Positions 1 through 9,256 are shown, counted from the stretch's first letter. The stretch: DNA of 64,000 bases from Nocardia crassostreae (GCF_001613405.1 NZ_BDCH01000040.1:62001-126000), one strand, 5' to 3'. Made by a program: numbers and translations. Notes: a model not told the origin generated them from the sequence alone.

Positions 1-605
1 GCCGTAACAGGAATGTCCTTGGCCGCCAGCGCTTCCGCGATGGCTCCGGCCTGCTCGATGCCGATCTTCCAGGCGATCGGATCGGTCTGCTGCGAACCCA
101 CATGGAAGTAGGGCCCGACCACCCGCAGCCCGAGATCGCGCGCCCGCACCAGCAGGTGCACGGCCTCACCGGGCGCGCAGCCGAACTTGGTGCCGAAGGG
201 TGTCTGCGATTGCGGCGCGGCCGACAGGAACCGGCATTCGATCTCCGACCCCGGCGCGTGCTCGGCAATGCGCTCGAGATCGTCCTCGGTATCGCAGGCG
301 AAGCGCCGCACGCCGAGCGCGTAGGCGCGGGCGATATGGGCGGCTTTCTTGATCGGATTCCCGTAACACATGACCGCCGGATCCACACCCTGCGCGAGGC
401 AGAGATCGATCTCGCCGACGCTGGCGACATCGAACTCCGCGCCCTCGTCGTTCAGCAGCCGGATGATCTCCGGCACGGGACTCGCCTTGACGGCGAACCG
501 AATTCGCGCCGCGGGTAGAGCGGCATGCAGTGCGCGATAGTTCGCGCGGACCTTGTCGAGGTCGATGACCAGACAGGGCGACTCGGGCAGGTTTCGATCG
601 GTCAA
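1..605 (-). CDS. Type III PLP-dependent decarboxylase, ornithine decarboxylase-like (partial)
   Basis: The gene runs off the left edge, so only about 200 N-terminal residues are present. They read as the alanine-racemase-fold barrel of ornithine/diaminopimelate/arginine decarboxylases. The PLP-lysine segment RFAVKASPVPEI lies near residue 35, followed by a CYGNPIKK segment and a PYFHVGSQQ segment, both typical of ornithine decarboxylases. The expected role is PLP-dependent amino-acid decarboxylation in the cytoplasm, possibly for polyamine synthesis. Substrate specificity sits in the missing C-terminal half, so lysine or ornithine cannot be chosen. I took TTG at 603-605 as start because AAAAGAG lies about ten bases upstream; the frame stays open further upstream, so the start is uncertain. 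Confidence 0.75.
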   Translation of the reverse strand, partial: MTDRNLPESPCLVIDLDKVRANYRALHAALPAARIRFAVKASPVPEIIRLLNDEGAEFDVASVGEIDLCLAQGVDPAVMCYGNPIKKAAHIARAYALGVRRFACDTEDDLERIAEHAPGSEIECRFLSAAPQSQTPFGTKFGCAPGEAVHLLVRARDLGLRVVGPYFHVGSQQTDPIAWKIGIEQAGAIAEALAAKDIPVT

Positions 606-775
606 TCTAAGGGAACTCTTTTCGATCGGCCGCAGCGGGCGGGATTCAGGCAACCTGCGCGACAATACACGCGTTGTGCCACGCAAAACGAACCGATGGC
701 CACGTCGCCTTCGTCACCGTACCGCCCGGACGGTGCAGTAACACCGGCCGCGCGTCTTACCGAACAGTGACGGAA

Positions 776-3286
776 TCAGCCAGCGGTAATCGCGACCTCG
801 TCGAAGACCACTTCACCGGCGGCATCGGATTCGGCCAGATCCACCACGGCGTCGATGGACCAACCGTGGTCTCCGGCCGGGTCGTCGAGGACTTGGCGGA
901 CGTGCCAGAAGCCCTCGCGCATCTCGACCTGGAACAGCTTCGGGCCGCGCGCGTTCGGGCCGGTGCCGATGGCGGTGTACTCGGCGAAGTAGGGCTCGAG
1001 CTCGGTCTCCCAATCGAGGTCGTCGCCGAATTCCTCGAGGGCCTCCCAGCAGTGCAGGGCGGCCAGTTCGACGCGGCGGAACAGGGCATTGCGCACCAGC
1101 ACCCGGAAGGCGCGTTCATTGGCCGAGATGGGCCGCACGGTCTCCGCGCCGAAGGCGACCTGTTCGGTATCGGTCTCCGCGCCCGGATTGGTGAGCTGCT
1201 CCCATTCGTCGAGGAGACTGGAGTCGACCTGGCGGATGAGTTCGCCCAGCCATTCGGTGATGTCGTCGAGCTCCTCGGTGCGCGCCTGCTCGGGCACGGT
1301 GCGCCGCAGCGCGCGGTAGGCGTCGGCGAGGTAGCGCAGCACGACGCCTTCGGAGCGGGCCAGTTCGTAGCCGGAGACGAGTTCGGCGAAGGTCATGGAC
1401 CGCTCCACCATTTCGCGCACCACCGACTTGGGGGAGGGCTCGAACTCCGACACCCACGGATGCCCGGCCTTGTAGGTCTCGTAGGCGGGCAGGATGAGTT
1501 CCTCGGCCAGGGGTTTAGGCCAGGTGACCTCTTCGAGGAGTTCCATGCGCTCCTCGTATTCGATGCCGTCGGCCTTCATCTCCGCCACGGCCGCACCGCG
1601 CGCCTTGTGCTGCTGGGCCATGAGCAGCTGGCGCGGATCCTCCAGGGTCGCCTCGATGAGGGAGATGACGTCGAGGGTGTAGGTGGCGGAGTCCTTGTCG
1701 AGGAGTTCGAGCGCGGCGAGCGCGAACGGCGAGAGCGGCTGATCGAGGGCGAAGTCGCGCTGCAGATCGACCATGAGCCGCGCGTGGCGGCCGAACTCGT
1801 CGGGTTCGTCGAGCTGCTGCACCACCCCGGCATCGCGCAACGCCCGGTAGAGGCGGATCGCCTTGAGGATGTGCTTGCGCTGCGCCGCCCGCGTCTCGTG
1901 ATTGTCCTCCAGCAGATGCCGCATGGCGTAGAAGCAATTGCCTTTGCGCGCAATCACATTCAGCAGCATGGCATTGGTGACGTGGAAGCGCGACACCATC
2001 GGCTCGGGGGATGCGGCGACCAGCCGGTCGAAGGTCTCCTCCGACCAGGACACGAAGCCCTCCGGCGGTTTGCGCTTCTGCACCTTCTTGAGCTTCTTGG
2101 GATCGTCACCGGCCTTGGCGATGAGCCGGGCGTTCTCCACCTCGTGCTCGGGCGCCTGCACCACGACCGTGCCCATGGTGTCGAATCCGGCGCGACCGGC
2201 GCGCCCGGCGATCTGATGGAACTCGCGCGCATTGAGCCGCCGCGTGCGCACCCCGTCGTACTTGGTGAGCCCGGTGAGCATGACGGTGCGAATGGGCACA
2301 TTGATGCCGACGCCGAGAGTGTCGGTGCCGCACACCACCTTCAGCAGTCCGTCCTGCGCCAGTTTCTCCACGAGTCTCCGGTATTTGGGCAGCATGCCCG
2401 CGTGATGCACGCCGATGCCGTGCCGGATGAACCGCGACAGCGTCTTGCCGAAGCCGGTGGCGAAACGGAATTCGCCGAGCGCCTCGGCAATGGCGTCCTT
2501 CTCGGCCTTGGAGGAGAAGTTCACGCTCATGAGGGCCTGTGCGCGTTCCATGGCCGCGGCCTGGGTGAAGTGCACGACGTAGACCGGCGCGAGGCTGGTG
2601 GTCACCAGATCCTCGAGGGTCTCGGTGATCGGCGTCTTCACATACGAGAAGCTCAGCGGCACCGGACGTTCCGCGCCGGAGACAATGGAGGTATCGCGTC
2701 CGGTGCGGCGCTTCAGATCGGCGGCGAAGAAGTCGACCTCGCCGAGGGTGGCCGACATGAGCAGGAATTGAGCCTTCGGCAGTTCGATGAGCGGCACCTG
2801 CCACGCCCAGCCGCGATCCGGATCGGCGTAGTAGTGGAACTCGTCCATGATCACCTGGCCGATATCGGCGGCCGCGCCCTCGCGCAGCGCCAGATTGGCC
2901 ACGATCTCCGCGGTGGCGCAGATGATGGGCGCGTCCGGATTCACCGCCGCGTCGCCGGTCACCATGCCTACCCGGTCCGCGCCGAACACCTCGCACAGCG
3001 CGAAGAACTTCTCGCTCACGAGGGCCTTGATCGGTGCGGTGTAGTAGCTGCGCTGACCGCGCTGCAGGGCCGCGTAGTGCGCGCCGAGCGCGACCATGGA
3101 TTTACCCGAGCCGGTCGGGGTGGCGAGAATGACGTTCGCGCCGGTGAACAGTTCGAGCAGGGCCTCTTCCTGCGCCGGATACAGCGTCAGCCCCTGCTCG
3201 AGGGTCCAGTCCGCGAAGGTCTCGTACAGCCAGTCCGGGTCCATATCGGGTACGGCGCGGTCTGGGATCAATTCGGATAGCTGCAC
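776..3286 (-). CDS. Superfamily 2 DEAD/DEAH helicase with DUF3516-type C-terminus
   Basis: This 836-residue protein has a complete SF2 helicase core. Motif I is ATPTGSGKS at about residues 55-63, motif II is DEFH at about 148-151, motif III is the SAT of LLMSATLGE near 178, and motif VI is QIAGRAGRAGFD near 360. That combination places it with Ski2/Mtr4/HelY-like ATP-dependent RNA or DNA helicases. The second half (about 450-836) is helical, rich in charged residues and matches my recollection of DUF3516, an actinobacterial extension. It is shorter than mycobacterial HelY (about 900 residues), so I do not give that name. The neighbour on the same strand upstream is the PAC2 gene, about 50 bases away. 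The start is ATG and no frame lesion is visible. Confidence 0.88.
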   Translation of the reverse strand: MQLSELIPDRAVPDMDPDWLYETFADWTLEQGLTLYPAQEEALLELFTGANVILATPTGSGKSMVALGAHYAALQRGQRSYYTAPIKALVSEKFFALCEVFGADRVGMVTGDAAVNPDAPIICATAEIVANLALREGAAADIGQVIMDEFHYYADPDRGWAWQVPLIELPKAQFLLMSATLGEVDFFAADLKRRTGRDTSIVSGAERPVPLSFSYVKTPITETLEDLVTTSLAPVYVVHFTQAAAMERAQALMSVNFSSKAEKDAIAEALGEFRFATGFGKTLSRFIRHGIGVHHAGMLPKYRRLVEKLAQDGLLKVVCGTDTLGVGINVPIRTVMLTGLTKYDGVRTRRLNAREFHQIAGRAGRAGFDTMGTVVVQAPEHEVENARLIAKAGDDPKKLKKVQKRKPPEGFVSWSEETFDRLVAASPEPMVSRFHVTNAMLLNVIARKGNCFYAMRHLLEDNHETRAAQRKHILKAIRLYRALRDAGVVQQLDEPDEFGRHARLMVDLQRDFALDQPLSPFALAALELLDKDSATYTLDVISLIEATLEDPRQLLMAQQHKARGAAVAEMKADGIEYEERMELLEEVTWPKPLAEELILPAYETYKAGHPWVSEFEPSPKSVVREMVERSMTFAELVSGYELARSEGVVLRYLADAYRALRRTVPEQARTEELDDITEWLGELIRQVDSSLLDEWEQLTNPGAETDTEQVAFGAETVRPISANERAFRVLVRNALFRRVELAALHCWEALEEFGDDLDWETELEPYFAEYTAIGTGPNARGPKLFQVEMREGFWHVRQVLDDPAGDHGWSIDAVVDLAESDAAGEVVFDEVAITAG

Positions 3287-3339
3287 GCCACCACGTTACT
3301 GCCCGGGTCGGCCGGTTATGACCACCCGGGGGCCAGGGG

Positions 3340-4296
3340 TCACAGACGGAAGTCGCCGCCGTCGGGGCCCTCACCCTCGGTGAAACCGGACTGCTCGGCC
3401 AGGAAGCGTTCGAATTCCGCGCCCAGCTCCTCACCGGTCGGCAGATCGGCATCGGGGGCCAGCAGGCTGGACTGATTCTCCTGCGCGGTGACGAAGCTGT
3501 CGTACTGACGTTCCAGCGCCTGCACCACCGTCTCCACCTCGGAGTTGCCCGCAATGTGCTCGTTGACCTGCTCGCGCACCCGCGCGGCCTGTTCGGTGAG
3601 CGCGGCCAGGGGCAGTTCCAGGCCCGCGTTCTCGGCCACGCTCTCCAGCAGCGTCTGGGCGGCCTCCGGGTAGGCGGTCTGTGTCAAGTAGTGCGGCACA
3701 TGCACCGAGAATCCGACCGATTCGTGGCCGTGCTGGGCCATCCGGTACTCCAGCAGCGAGGACGCGCTGCCCGGCACCTGCAGCTCGCCGGGCCAGCGCT
3801 GATGATCACCGATGAGATCGCTGTCGCTGGCGTGCGCGGTCATTCCCAGCGGGCGGGTGTGCGGGATGGCCATGGGAATCGCGCTCAGCCCGATGGTCCG
3901 GCGCACACCCAGCTGCTCGGACAGCAACCGCACGGCGGTCACGAACTTCTCCCACCGCAGATCCGGTTCCAACCCGGCCAGCAACAGGAACGGCGTCCCC
4001 GCCGTGTCCTTGAGGGCCCACAGATTCAGCTCCGGCTCGGTGTAGTCCGAGAAGTGATCGGTCTTGAACATCATCAACGGCCGCCGCGAGCGGTAGTCCA
4101 GCAACTCGTCCATATCGAACGAGGCGACAAGCTCGCTCTCCAAGCTCTCCCGCAGGTGAGTGGTCGCCAAACGCACCGCATGCCCGGCATCGGTAAAACC
4201 TTCCAGCCCGTGCACCAGCACCGGACCAGCGCCGTCGGCGGACGACAGCTGCGGAGAGGGGAACTCCAGCTCGTACATTCGCGACTCGTAGTCCAT
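3340..4296 (-). CDS. PAC2 family protein
   Basis: The 318-residue product begins MDYESRMYELEF and carries the PAC2 fold signature: the N-terminal GPVLVHGLEGFTDAGHA segment, then LLLAGLEPDLRW, then GLSAIPMAIPHTRP. PAC2 proteins are related to archaeal/eukaryotic proteasome-assembly chaperones; the bacterial members have no agreed biochemical role. Actinobacteria encode proteasomes, so a link is conceivable but unproven. A longer open frame starts at 4341. I chose the ATG at 4294-4296 because GAAGGAG sits seven bases before it and the family homology begins there. The mycobacterial homologue, as I remember, lies close to ideR, which fits ideR 5 kb away here. Confidence 0.85.
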   Translation of the reverse strand: MDYESRMYELEFPSPQLSSADGAGPVLVHGLEGFTDAGHAVRLATTHLRESLESELVASFDMDELLDYRSRRPLMMFKTDHFSDYTEPELNLWALKDTAGTPFLLLAGLEPDLRWEKFVTAVRLLSEQLGVRRTIGLSAIPMAIPHTRPLGMTAHASDSDLIGDHQRWPGELQVPGSASSLLEYRMAQHGHESVGFSVHVPHYLTQTAYPEAAQTLLESVAENAGLELPLAALTEQAARVREQVNEHIAGNSEVETVVQALERQYDSFVTAQENQSSLLAPDADLPTGEELGAEFERFLAEQSGFTEGEGPDGGDFRL

Positions 4297-4488
4297 CGCG
4301 TACTCCTTCCTGCGTGGCCCACTTGCGCGACCATCCCACATTGTCCCTCATGCGCCCGCGGGCCGTGCACTGCCCGCACCTCGCCTGCAACGCAGCAAAC
4401 CGGGAGAAGCATTCCCCGCGGTGGTGCTCTTGGGGTTCGTGCTGTGTCGCAATCGGTGTGAACAGCAGATATTCGGCATAGTGGACGG

Positions 4489-5193
4489 GTGATCGTGCCG
4501 GATTCGCCGTGCCGTAAATCCGTTCGCGCCGTGGGGCTCGTGCTGCTCGGTGCCGTGCTGGCCGCCTGTGGGACGACGATCTCGGGGCAACCCGTGGCGT
4601 CCCGTGGGCCCGCCTCCACGACGGTGTACACGGATGGGGGATTGGCGAGATTACTGCCCGATACATCCCAATTTCCTTCGCGCTATCCGGCTGCGGTGCT
4701 GCCGGGGGATGTGGCGAGCAAGGCCGTGAGTGATCTGGACGGGATTGCCCCGGGGGCGCGGGTGGAACCCTGTGCGTGCGTTCCGTTGACGCCGACCGCG
4801 GGGCCGGTGGTCAGTGTGGGGACCGATGACGACAGTCGGGCGACGCTCACCGTCGAGTTGGTGCGGACCGATCAGCCGCTGTCGAAACTGCGGGATCAGT
4901 TGCAGCGCTGCGGGACCGTGCGCGCGGGGCTCGGGGGGACGACCGCCACCATTACGACGGAGTTGGATCCGCCGCCGCCGCTGGATGCCGACGACACGCT
5001 CGCCTTGCGGCGCACCGTCAGTTCCGAAGCCGGTGGGGCGGGGCTCACTCGGAAGATGCAGTCGCTGGTCGGGCAGATCGGGGATGTGCGGATCAATGTG
5101 ACCTATATGACCTATGCCGAGGACGACAAGGCCGATGCCGCCGCCCTGGATTCGCTGTTCACGACCGCATTGAGCAAGGTGCGCAAGGGCTGA
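4489..5193 (+). CDS. Putative secreted lipoprotein, DUF5642-like
   Basis: The 234-residue product starts with GTG and has a short basic N-terminus (CRKSVR), a hydrophobic stretch (AVGLVLLGAVL) and a lipobox ending LAAC at about residue 27. It should therefore be diacylglyceryl-modified and tethered to the outer face of the membrane. The rest is a soluble domain with a second Cys pair (PCACVP near residue 95) and a single Cys near 140. The overall look resembles mycobacterial lipoproteins of the DUF5642 type, but I am not certain of that family. It ends five bases before the convergent WYL regulator gene. No function can be assigned. Confidence 0.75.
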   Translation: MIVPDSPCRKSVRAVGLVLLGAVLAACGTTISGQPVASRGPASTTVYTDGGLARLLPDTSQFPSRYPAAVLPGDVASKAVSDLDGIAPGARVEPCACVPLTPTAGPVVSVGTDDDSRATLTVELVRTDQPLSKLRDQLQRCGTVRAGLGGTTATITTELDPPPPLDADDTLALRRTVSSEAGGAGLTRKMQSLVGQIGDVRINVTYMTYAEDDKADAAALDSLFTTALSKVRKG

Positions 5194-5198
5194 ATCGC

Positions 5199-6140
5199 TC
5201 AGCGCCCGTATCCGGCGACGAGTTCCGCGCCGAGGCGGTGCAATTCGTCGCGCACGGAGTCGGGTTCGACCACTTTGAGTAGCGCGCCCCAGCCCGCGAG
5301 ATTGCGGGCGATATCGAGGGGCGTCGGTGCGGTGATGCGCACGCGGACGCGGTCCGCGTCGGACGGACCGTCCACCACGCAGTGCCGCCCTTGCTGTCTG
5401 CGCAGGATCGGTAGCACCCGGACCGGGACCAAGACGGTGGCCGAGAGGGTCGAGCGGTGCCGCTCCACCTCCTCGACCACGCCGGACCACGCTGTGGACA
5501 AATCGAAATCCGCGGGGCGGTGGGCGATTTCCTCGGTGATCTCGACCTCGCTCATGCGGTCCACACGGAAGGTCCGCTGGCCGCGATCGGTTCCGGCCAG
5601 CAGGTACCAGATGCCGTCCTTGTCGACCAGGCCCCAGGGGTCGACCGTCCGCTGGGTGTGAGTGCCCTTACGCTCGTAGCCGAAACGGACCCGGCGTCGG
5701 CGCACCACGGCGTGCTGCAACAGCTGGACCACGGCGGGCGCCTCGGTATCGCGTTCGCCCCAGCGCGCCGAATCCACCACCACCGCACCGGCTGCCGCCT
5801 CCGCCTCGCCGCGGAAGGTCTGCGGCAGGGCGCGCAGCAGTTTGCGCAGCGCGGACTTGGTGGCCGGGGCGCCGGTGGCGACCGGGCCCAGCAGCAGGAA
5901 CAGGGCCTGCGCCTCATTGGCCGTCAAACCGCTCAAATCCGTGCGGGCCCCGCCCACCAGCGCCCAGCCGCCGCCCCGCCCCGGCTGCGGGTACACCGGA
6001 ATCCCGGCCGTGGACAGGGCTTCCAGATCCCGGCGCGCGGTCGCCACCGAGACCTCCAGCTCGGCCGCGACCTCGGCCGCGGTCACCCGGCCGCGTGTCT
6101 GCATGAACAACAGGGTCGCCACCAATCGATCCGCTCGCAT
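5199..6140 (-). CDS. WYL-domain helix-turn-helix transcriptional regulator
   Basis: The N-terminal 60 residues form a DeoR/HTH_11-type winged helix (VTAAEVAAELEVSVATARRDLEAL). A WYL domain follows at about 135-215, with WGLVDKDGIWYLLAGTDRGQRTFRVDRMS carrying the usual WYL core, then a C-terminal extension (VRVRITAPTPLDIARNLAGWG). WYL regulators act as dimers and sense nucleic acids or small ligands. The frame extends to an ATG at 6170, but that codon lies inside a perfect inverted repeat that looks like the operator. The family start MRADRLVATLL at 6140 is therefore preferred. It is transcribed divergently from the VOC gene at 6238, an arrangement often seen for regulator and target. Confidence 0.85.
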   Translation of the reverse strand: MRADRLVATLLFMQTRGRVTAAEVAAELEVSVATARRDLEALSTAGIPVYPQPGRGGGWALVGGARTDLSGLTANEAQALFLLLGPVATGAPATKSALRKLLRALPQTFRGEAEAAAGAVVVDSARWGERDTEAPAVVQLLQHAVVRRRRVRFGYERKGTHTQRTVDPWGLVDKDGIWYLLAGTDRGQRTFRVDRMSEVEITEEIAHRPADFDLSTAWSGVVEEVERHRSTLSATVLVPVRVLPILRRQQGRHCVVDGPSDADRVRVRITAPTPLDIARNLAGWGALLKVVEPDSVRDELHRLGAELVAGYGR

Positions 6141-6159
6141 ACTCGAAATTTTGTCTGGA

Positions 6160-6184
6160 AAAGTGCTCATTCGGTGAGCACTTT
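6160..6184. promoter_or_regulatory. Perfect inverted repeat, probable operator of the WYL/VOC pair
   Basis: AAAGTGCTCA at 6160-6169 and TGAGCACTTT at 6175-6184 are exact reverse complements separated by TTCGG. The repeat lies between the divergent WYL regulator and VOC genes and is 54 bases before the VOC start codon. Position and symmetry suggest the WYL regulator binds here and controls both directions. Confidence 0.6.
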
Positions 6185-6237
6185 GAGGCGGATCATTGAT
6201 TTCAAGAAGTTCGGAACACCGATGAAGGAGAACCCCG

Positions 6238-6645
6238 ATGCTGCGTGGAATGGCGACTGCGAACTACTACGCCGATGATCTGGAGGCCGCGAAGGCCTGG
6301 TACAGCGAACTTTTCGGCGTCGAGCCGTACTTCACCGTGCCGGGCGGCTACTACGAGTGGCGCATCGGCGACTACCAGCACGAATTCGGCATCATCAACC
6401 GCAAGTTCGCGCCCAGCCGCCCCGATCAGCCCGGCGGCCAGATCGTGAACTGGCACGTGGACGACATCGCCGCCGTTTTCGAACGCCTGCTGGCCCTGGG
6501 CGCCAAGGAATTCGAGCCGATCACCGAGCGCGGAGTGGGCACCGGCTTCGTGACCGCCTCGGTCATCGACCCCTTCGGCAATGTCCTCGGCATCATGTAC
6601 AACCCCCACTACGTGGAGATCCTGGCCAAGACCGGCCCCGCGTAG
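6238..6645 (+). CDS. VOC (glyoxalase/bleomycin-resistance fold) family protein
   Basis: The 135-residue protein has the two beta-alpha-beta-beta-beta units of the VOC fold: ANYYADDLEAAKAWYSELFGVEPYF at the N-terminus and VNWHVDDIAAVFERLLALGAKEF in the second half. It ends with the typical SVIDPFGNVLGIMYNPHY. Members are metal-dependent lyases, dioxygenases or resistance proteins, and the sequence does not identify the substrate. GGAGAA precedes the start codon. It is transcribed away from the WYL regulator across a 10-bp-arm inverted repeat, so it is probably that regulator's target. Confidence 0.82.
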   Translation: MLRGMATANYYADDLEAAKAWYSELFGVEPYFTVPGGYYEWRIGDYQHEFGIINRKFAPSRPDQPGGQIVNWHVDDIAAVFERLLALGAKEFEPITERGVGTGFVTASVIDPFGNVLGIMYNPHYVEILAKTGPA

Positions 6646-6798
6646 GCAGCGCACGGTAGCACCGGCCACCGACAAAGTCGTCGTCGCCGGTCGCCCGCCA
6701 CGCCGAATTCCACACGGCGTGAAGCGTTGTCCACAGGCGCGGAAAAACCCCAGGTCGGCATATGCGGCGGCAACGAGGCCGCCGCGCACCCTCGACCC

Positions 6799-8247
6799 AT
6801 GACCACGCACCCCGAACCCACACCCGACCGATGCCCACACACGGCGATCGAACCAGCCCCCGCGCAACCCCGGCACGCCGACAACGCCCAGCGCGCCGAC
6901 AATCCGCAACACGCAGACGAGTCCCGGCCCGCGAACCGAACCCGGCCTGCGGATGAGCTCCCGCCCGCGGACGAGGGTCGGCGCGTGAATGAAGGGCGAC
7001 GTGCGGGCGAGGCTCCGCGCGCGGACGAGGTCCGGTATGCGGATGAGGCGCAGTGCGTCGATGAAGTGCGGGCCTTCCTCGACGGTTTGGACGGCGAGGC
7101 CGACTTGGCTGGATCAGGGGTGCGCGGGGGCGGTGCGCCGCTCTGTGGTTCGCCGTCGGGCGGCGAACCACGCCTGCGGGATCCGGGTGACTTCATTGCC
7201 GCGATTCCGGCCATGCTCGGCTTTCCGCCCGCGCGGTCATTGGTGGTGACCGTCCTCCGGGCGGACCCCGGCGGCACGAACACGGCAATGGTCGATGTCG
7301 CCATGCGGCTGGATCTGGACAATCCCGGCCGCGCGGCGCTCGGTGAACTTCTCGAGCGAGTCGCGGGAGTCTGCGTGCGGCACAGCGCCATCGCCGCGGT
7401 CGCGCTGATCGTGGACGACCGCGCGACAGCGCCCACCGATCAGCATCGGGGTGTCCGGGCACGCAAACATCGCGATCTCGTACACGCCCTCGAACATCGG
7501 CTGGACGCGGAAGCGATTCCGCTGGCCGGTGCGTGGGCAGTGACCGCGATCGGGCCGGATCTGCCCTGGTGGAGCCTGCTGGGCCCGGCGCGGCGGGGCA
7601 GGCAACCGGATCCGGCGAGCTCGCTGGTGACCGTGCACCAGGTGCTCGACGGGCGTCCGATGCTCGGGTCGCGCGCCGAGCTCGCCGAACTCCTCGCCGT
7701 GGACGCGCGGGCGCGGGCCCGGGTCGAGCAGGCGCTCGAAACCGCCAGTGCCGCCGCGGCCCAGCGGCTGGCCCGCGGTGTGCGGCACGGGGATCCGGAC
7801 TCCTATACGCGGTCCACCGTCCGGAAGGTGCTGTGGCATATCGCGAATGTGGAATCGGGCGTGGCGCCGGAACCGTCCGAACTGGCGGAACTCGCGGTCG
7901 CGCTGCGGGACAAGGCGGTGCGCGACATCATGTTCGGGCTCGCGCCGGGGAGGTACGCCGCCGCCTCGGAACGGCTGTGGTTACAGCTGGCCCGCGCCCT
8001 GCCCGATCCGGATCGAGCCGAGGCGGCGGCCCTGGTCGGCTACTCCGCCTATATGCGCGGTGACGGCCCGCTGGCGGGTATGGCGCTCGATGCGGCGCTG
8101 ACGTCGGATCCGGAGCACCGCATGGCGGTGCTGCTCGATATCGGCCTGCACACCGGTATGCGCCCACAGCGTTTGCGCCGACTGTCCGACTCCGGACGCG
8201 AAGCCGCCGCGGATCTCGGCATCGACCTGGAGGCCGAGCAGTCATGA
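6799..8247 (+). CDS. DUF4192 domain-containing protein with N-terminal ADE-rich repeat
   Basis: The last 360 residues form the actinobacterial DUF4192 domain. The hallmark LRDPGDFIAAIPAMLGFPPARSLVV is followed by AIAAVALIVDD, GPDLPWWSLLGP and a C-terminal helical half containing AALVGYSAYMRGDGPLAGMALD. The function of DUF4192 is unknown. In front lies an unusual low-complexity region of repeated ADE/ADN-R units. The frame begins at 6727, but the ATG at 6799 (MTTHPEPTPD) is the likelier start because nothing family-like precedes it. The gene stands alone between the VOC gene and the convergent galE gene. Confidence 0.82.
   Translation: MTTHPEPTPDRCPHTAIEPAPAQPRHADNAQRADNPQHADESRPANRTRPADELPPADEGRRVNEGRRAGEAPRADEVRYADEAQCVDEVRAFLDGLDGEADLAGSGVRGGGAPLCGSPSGGEPRLRDPGDFIAAIPAMLGFPPARSLVVTVLRADPGGTNTAMVDVAMRLDLDNPGRAALGELLERVAGVCVRHSAIAAVALIVDDRATAPTDQHRGVRARKHRDLVHALEHRLDAEAIPLAGAWAVTAIGPDLPWWSLLGPARRGRQPDPASSLVTVHQVLDGRPMLGSRAELAELLAVDARARARVEQALETASAAAAQRLARGVRHGDPDSYTRSTVRKVLWHIANVESGVAPEPSELAELAVALRDKAVRDIMFGLAPGRYAAASERLWLQLARALPDPDRAEAAALVGYSAYMRGDGPLAGMALDAALTSDPEHRMAVLLDIGLHTGMRPQRLRRLSDSGREAAADLGIDLEAEQS
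6871..7065 (+). repeat. Degenerate in-frame repeat coding for (x)ADE(x)R units
   Basis: About nine imperfect units of 6-9 codons read RHADNAQ, RADNPQ, HADESR, PADELPP, ADEGRR, RADEVR, YADEAQ, VDEVR. The DNA recurs as gcgcgccgacaa / cgcggacgagg. It lies in the N-terminal tail of the DUF4192 protein, is predicted disordered, and looks like recent slippage expansion. Confidence 0.6.
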
Positions 8248-8272
8248 GATCCGCGGCGTGCGGAAGTACCTC

Positions 8273-9256
8273 TCAGCGGGCGCTGTGCGCGCGATCGCCG
8301 AGTGAGCGCAGGAAATCCCAGGCGTCGGAGACGATCTCGTCCAGATCGGTGTGCTCGGGCCGCCAGCCCAGCTCCGCCACGGCGCGATCGCTGGAGGCGA
8401 CGAGCACCGCCGGATCGCCCGCGCGCCGGGGCGCGTCCACCGCATTGATCGGCAGGCCGGTCACCCGCGCGCACGACGAGATGACCTCGCGCACCGAGAA
8501 ACCGGTGCCGCTGCCCAGATTGACGATGCGGTGCGTACCCGGCTGCGACTTACCCAGCGCCAGCAGATGCGCCTGCGCGAGATCGCGAATGTGGATGTAA
8601 TCGCGGACCGCCGTGCCATCCGGGGTCGGATAGTCCGTGCCGAAGACCGAGATCGACTCGCGCTGACCCAGTGCGGTCTGCAATACCAGGGGGATGAGAT
8701 GGGTTTCCACCACGCGGTTCTCACCGAGCCCGGCGTACGCCCCGGCCACATTGAAGTACCGCAGGCTGGTCGCGGCCAGCCCGTGCGCCACCGCGTAGGA
8801 GGTGATGGCGTAATCGATGGAGAGCTTCGACGCGCCATACGGATTCGTCGGCGCCTTCGGCGCGTCCTCGACGATCGGCACCCGCTCCGGCTCGCCGTAC
8901 ACCGCCGCCGTGGAGGAGAACACCAGCCGCGGCGTCCCGGCGGCCCGCATGGCCTCCAGCAGGGTGAGCGTCTTCACCACATTGCCGTGCCAGTACTTCT
9001 CCGGCTGCTGCACCGATTCACCGACCAGCGACTGGGCCGCGAAATGCAGCACCCCGTCGAAGTTTTCGGCCGCGACGAGCTCCACGCCCGCCGTGGCGAT
9101 ATCGCCCTCGACGAACTTCGCCCCGGCCGGGACGCCGTCGGCATTGCCGGTGGACAGATCGTCGACCACCACCACCACCTCGTGGCCGTCCTCGAGCAGA
9201 ACCTGCGCGCACACGCCACCGACGTAGCCCGCGCCTCCGGTAACCAGAAGCTTCAA
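8273..9256 (-). CDS. galE: UDP-glucose 4-epimerase
   Basis: The 327-residue protein is an extended short-chain dehydrogenase. It has the NAD-binding GGAGYVGG at residues 7-14, DDLSTGN near 32, the FSSTAAVYGE serine segment near 113, and the catalytic YGASK (Tyr/Lys) near 140. RYFNVAGA and DGTAVRDYIHIRDLAQAH are typical of GalE. It interconverts UDP-glucose and UDP-galactose, which actinobacteria with arabinogalactan walls need for galactofuranose supply. The start is TTG at 9254-9256, three bases after the ideR stop codon, so it is the second gene of an ideR-galE operon. The same dtxR-galE order is known in corynebacteria. Confidence 0.93.
   Translation of the reverse strand: MKLLVTGGAGYVGGVCAQVLLEDGHEVVVVVDDLSTGNADGVPAGAKFVEGDIATAGVELVAAENFDGVLHFAAQSLVGESVQQPEKYWHGNVVKTLTLLEAMRAAGTPRLVFSSTAAVYGEPERVPIVEDAPKAPTNPYGASKLSIDYAITSYAVAHGLAATSLRYFNVAGAYAGLGENRVVETHLIPLVLQTALGQRESISVFGTDYPTPDGTAVRDYIHIRDLAQAHLLALGKSQPGTHRIVNLGSGTGFSVREVISSCARVTGLPINAVDAPRRAGDPAVLVASSDRAVAELGWRPEHTDLDEIVSDAWDFLRSLGDRAHSAR

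Noticed and set aside
674..3280. An 868-codon open frame on the plus strand opposite the helicase gene
   Set aside because: It is composed of His/Arg/Gly-rich low-complexity text with no domain motifs and mirrors the minus-strand helicase, whose motifs are complete. It is a GC-rich shadow frame.
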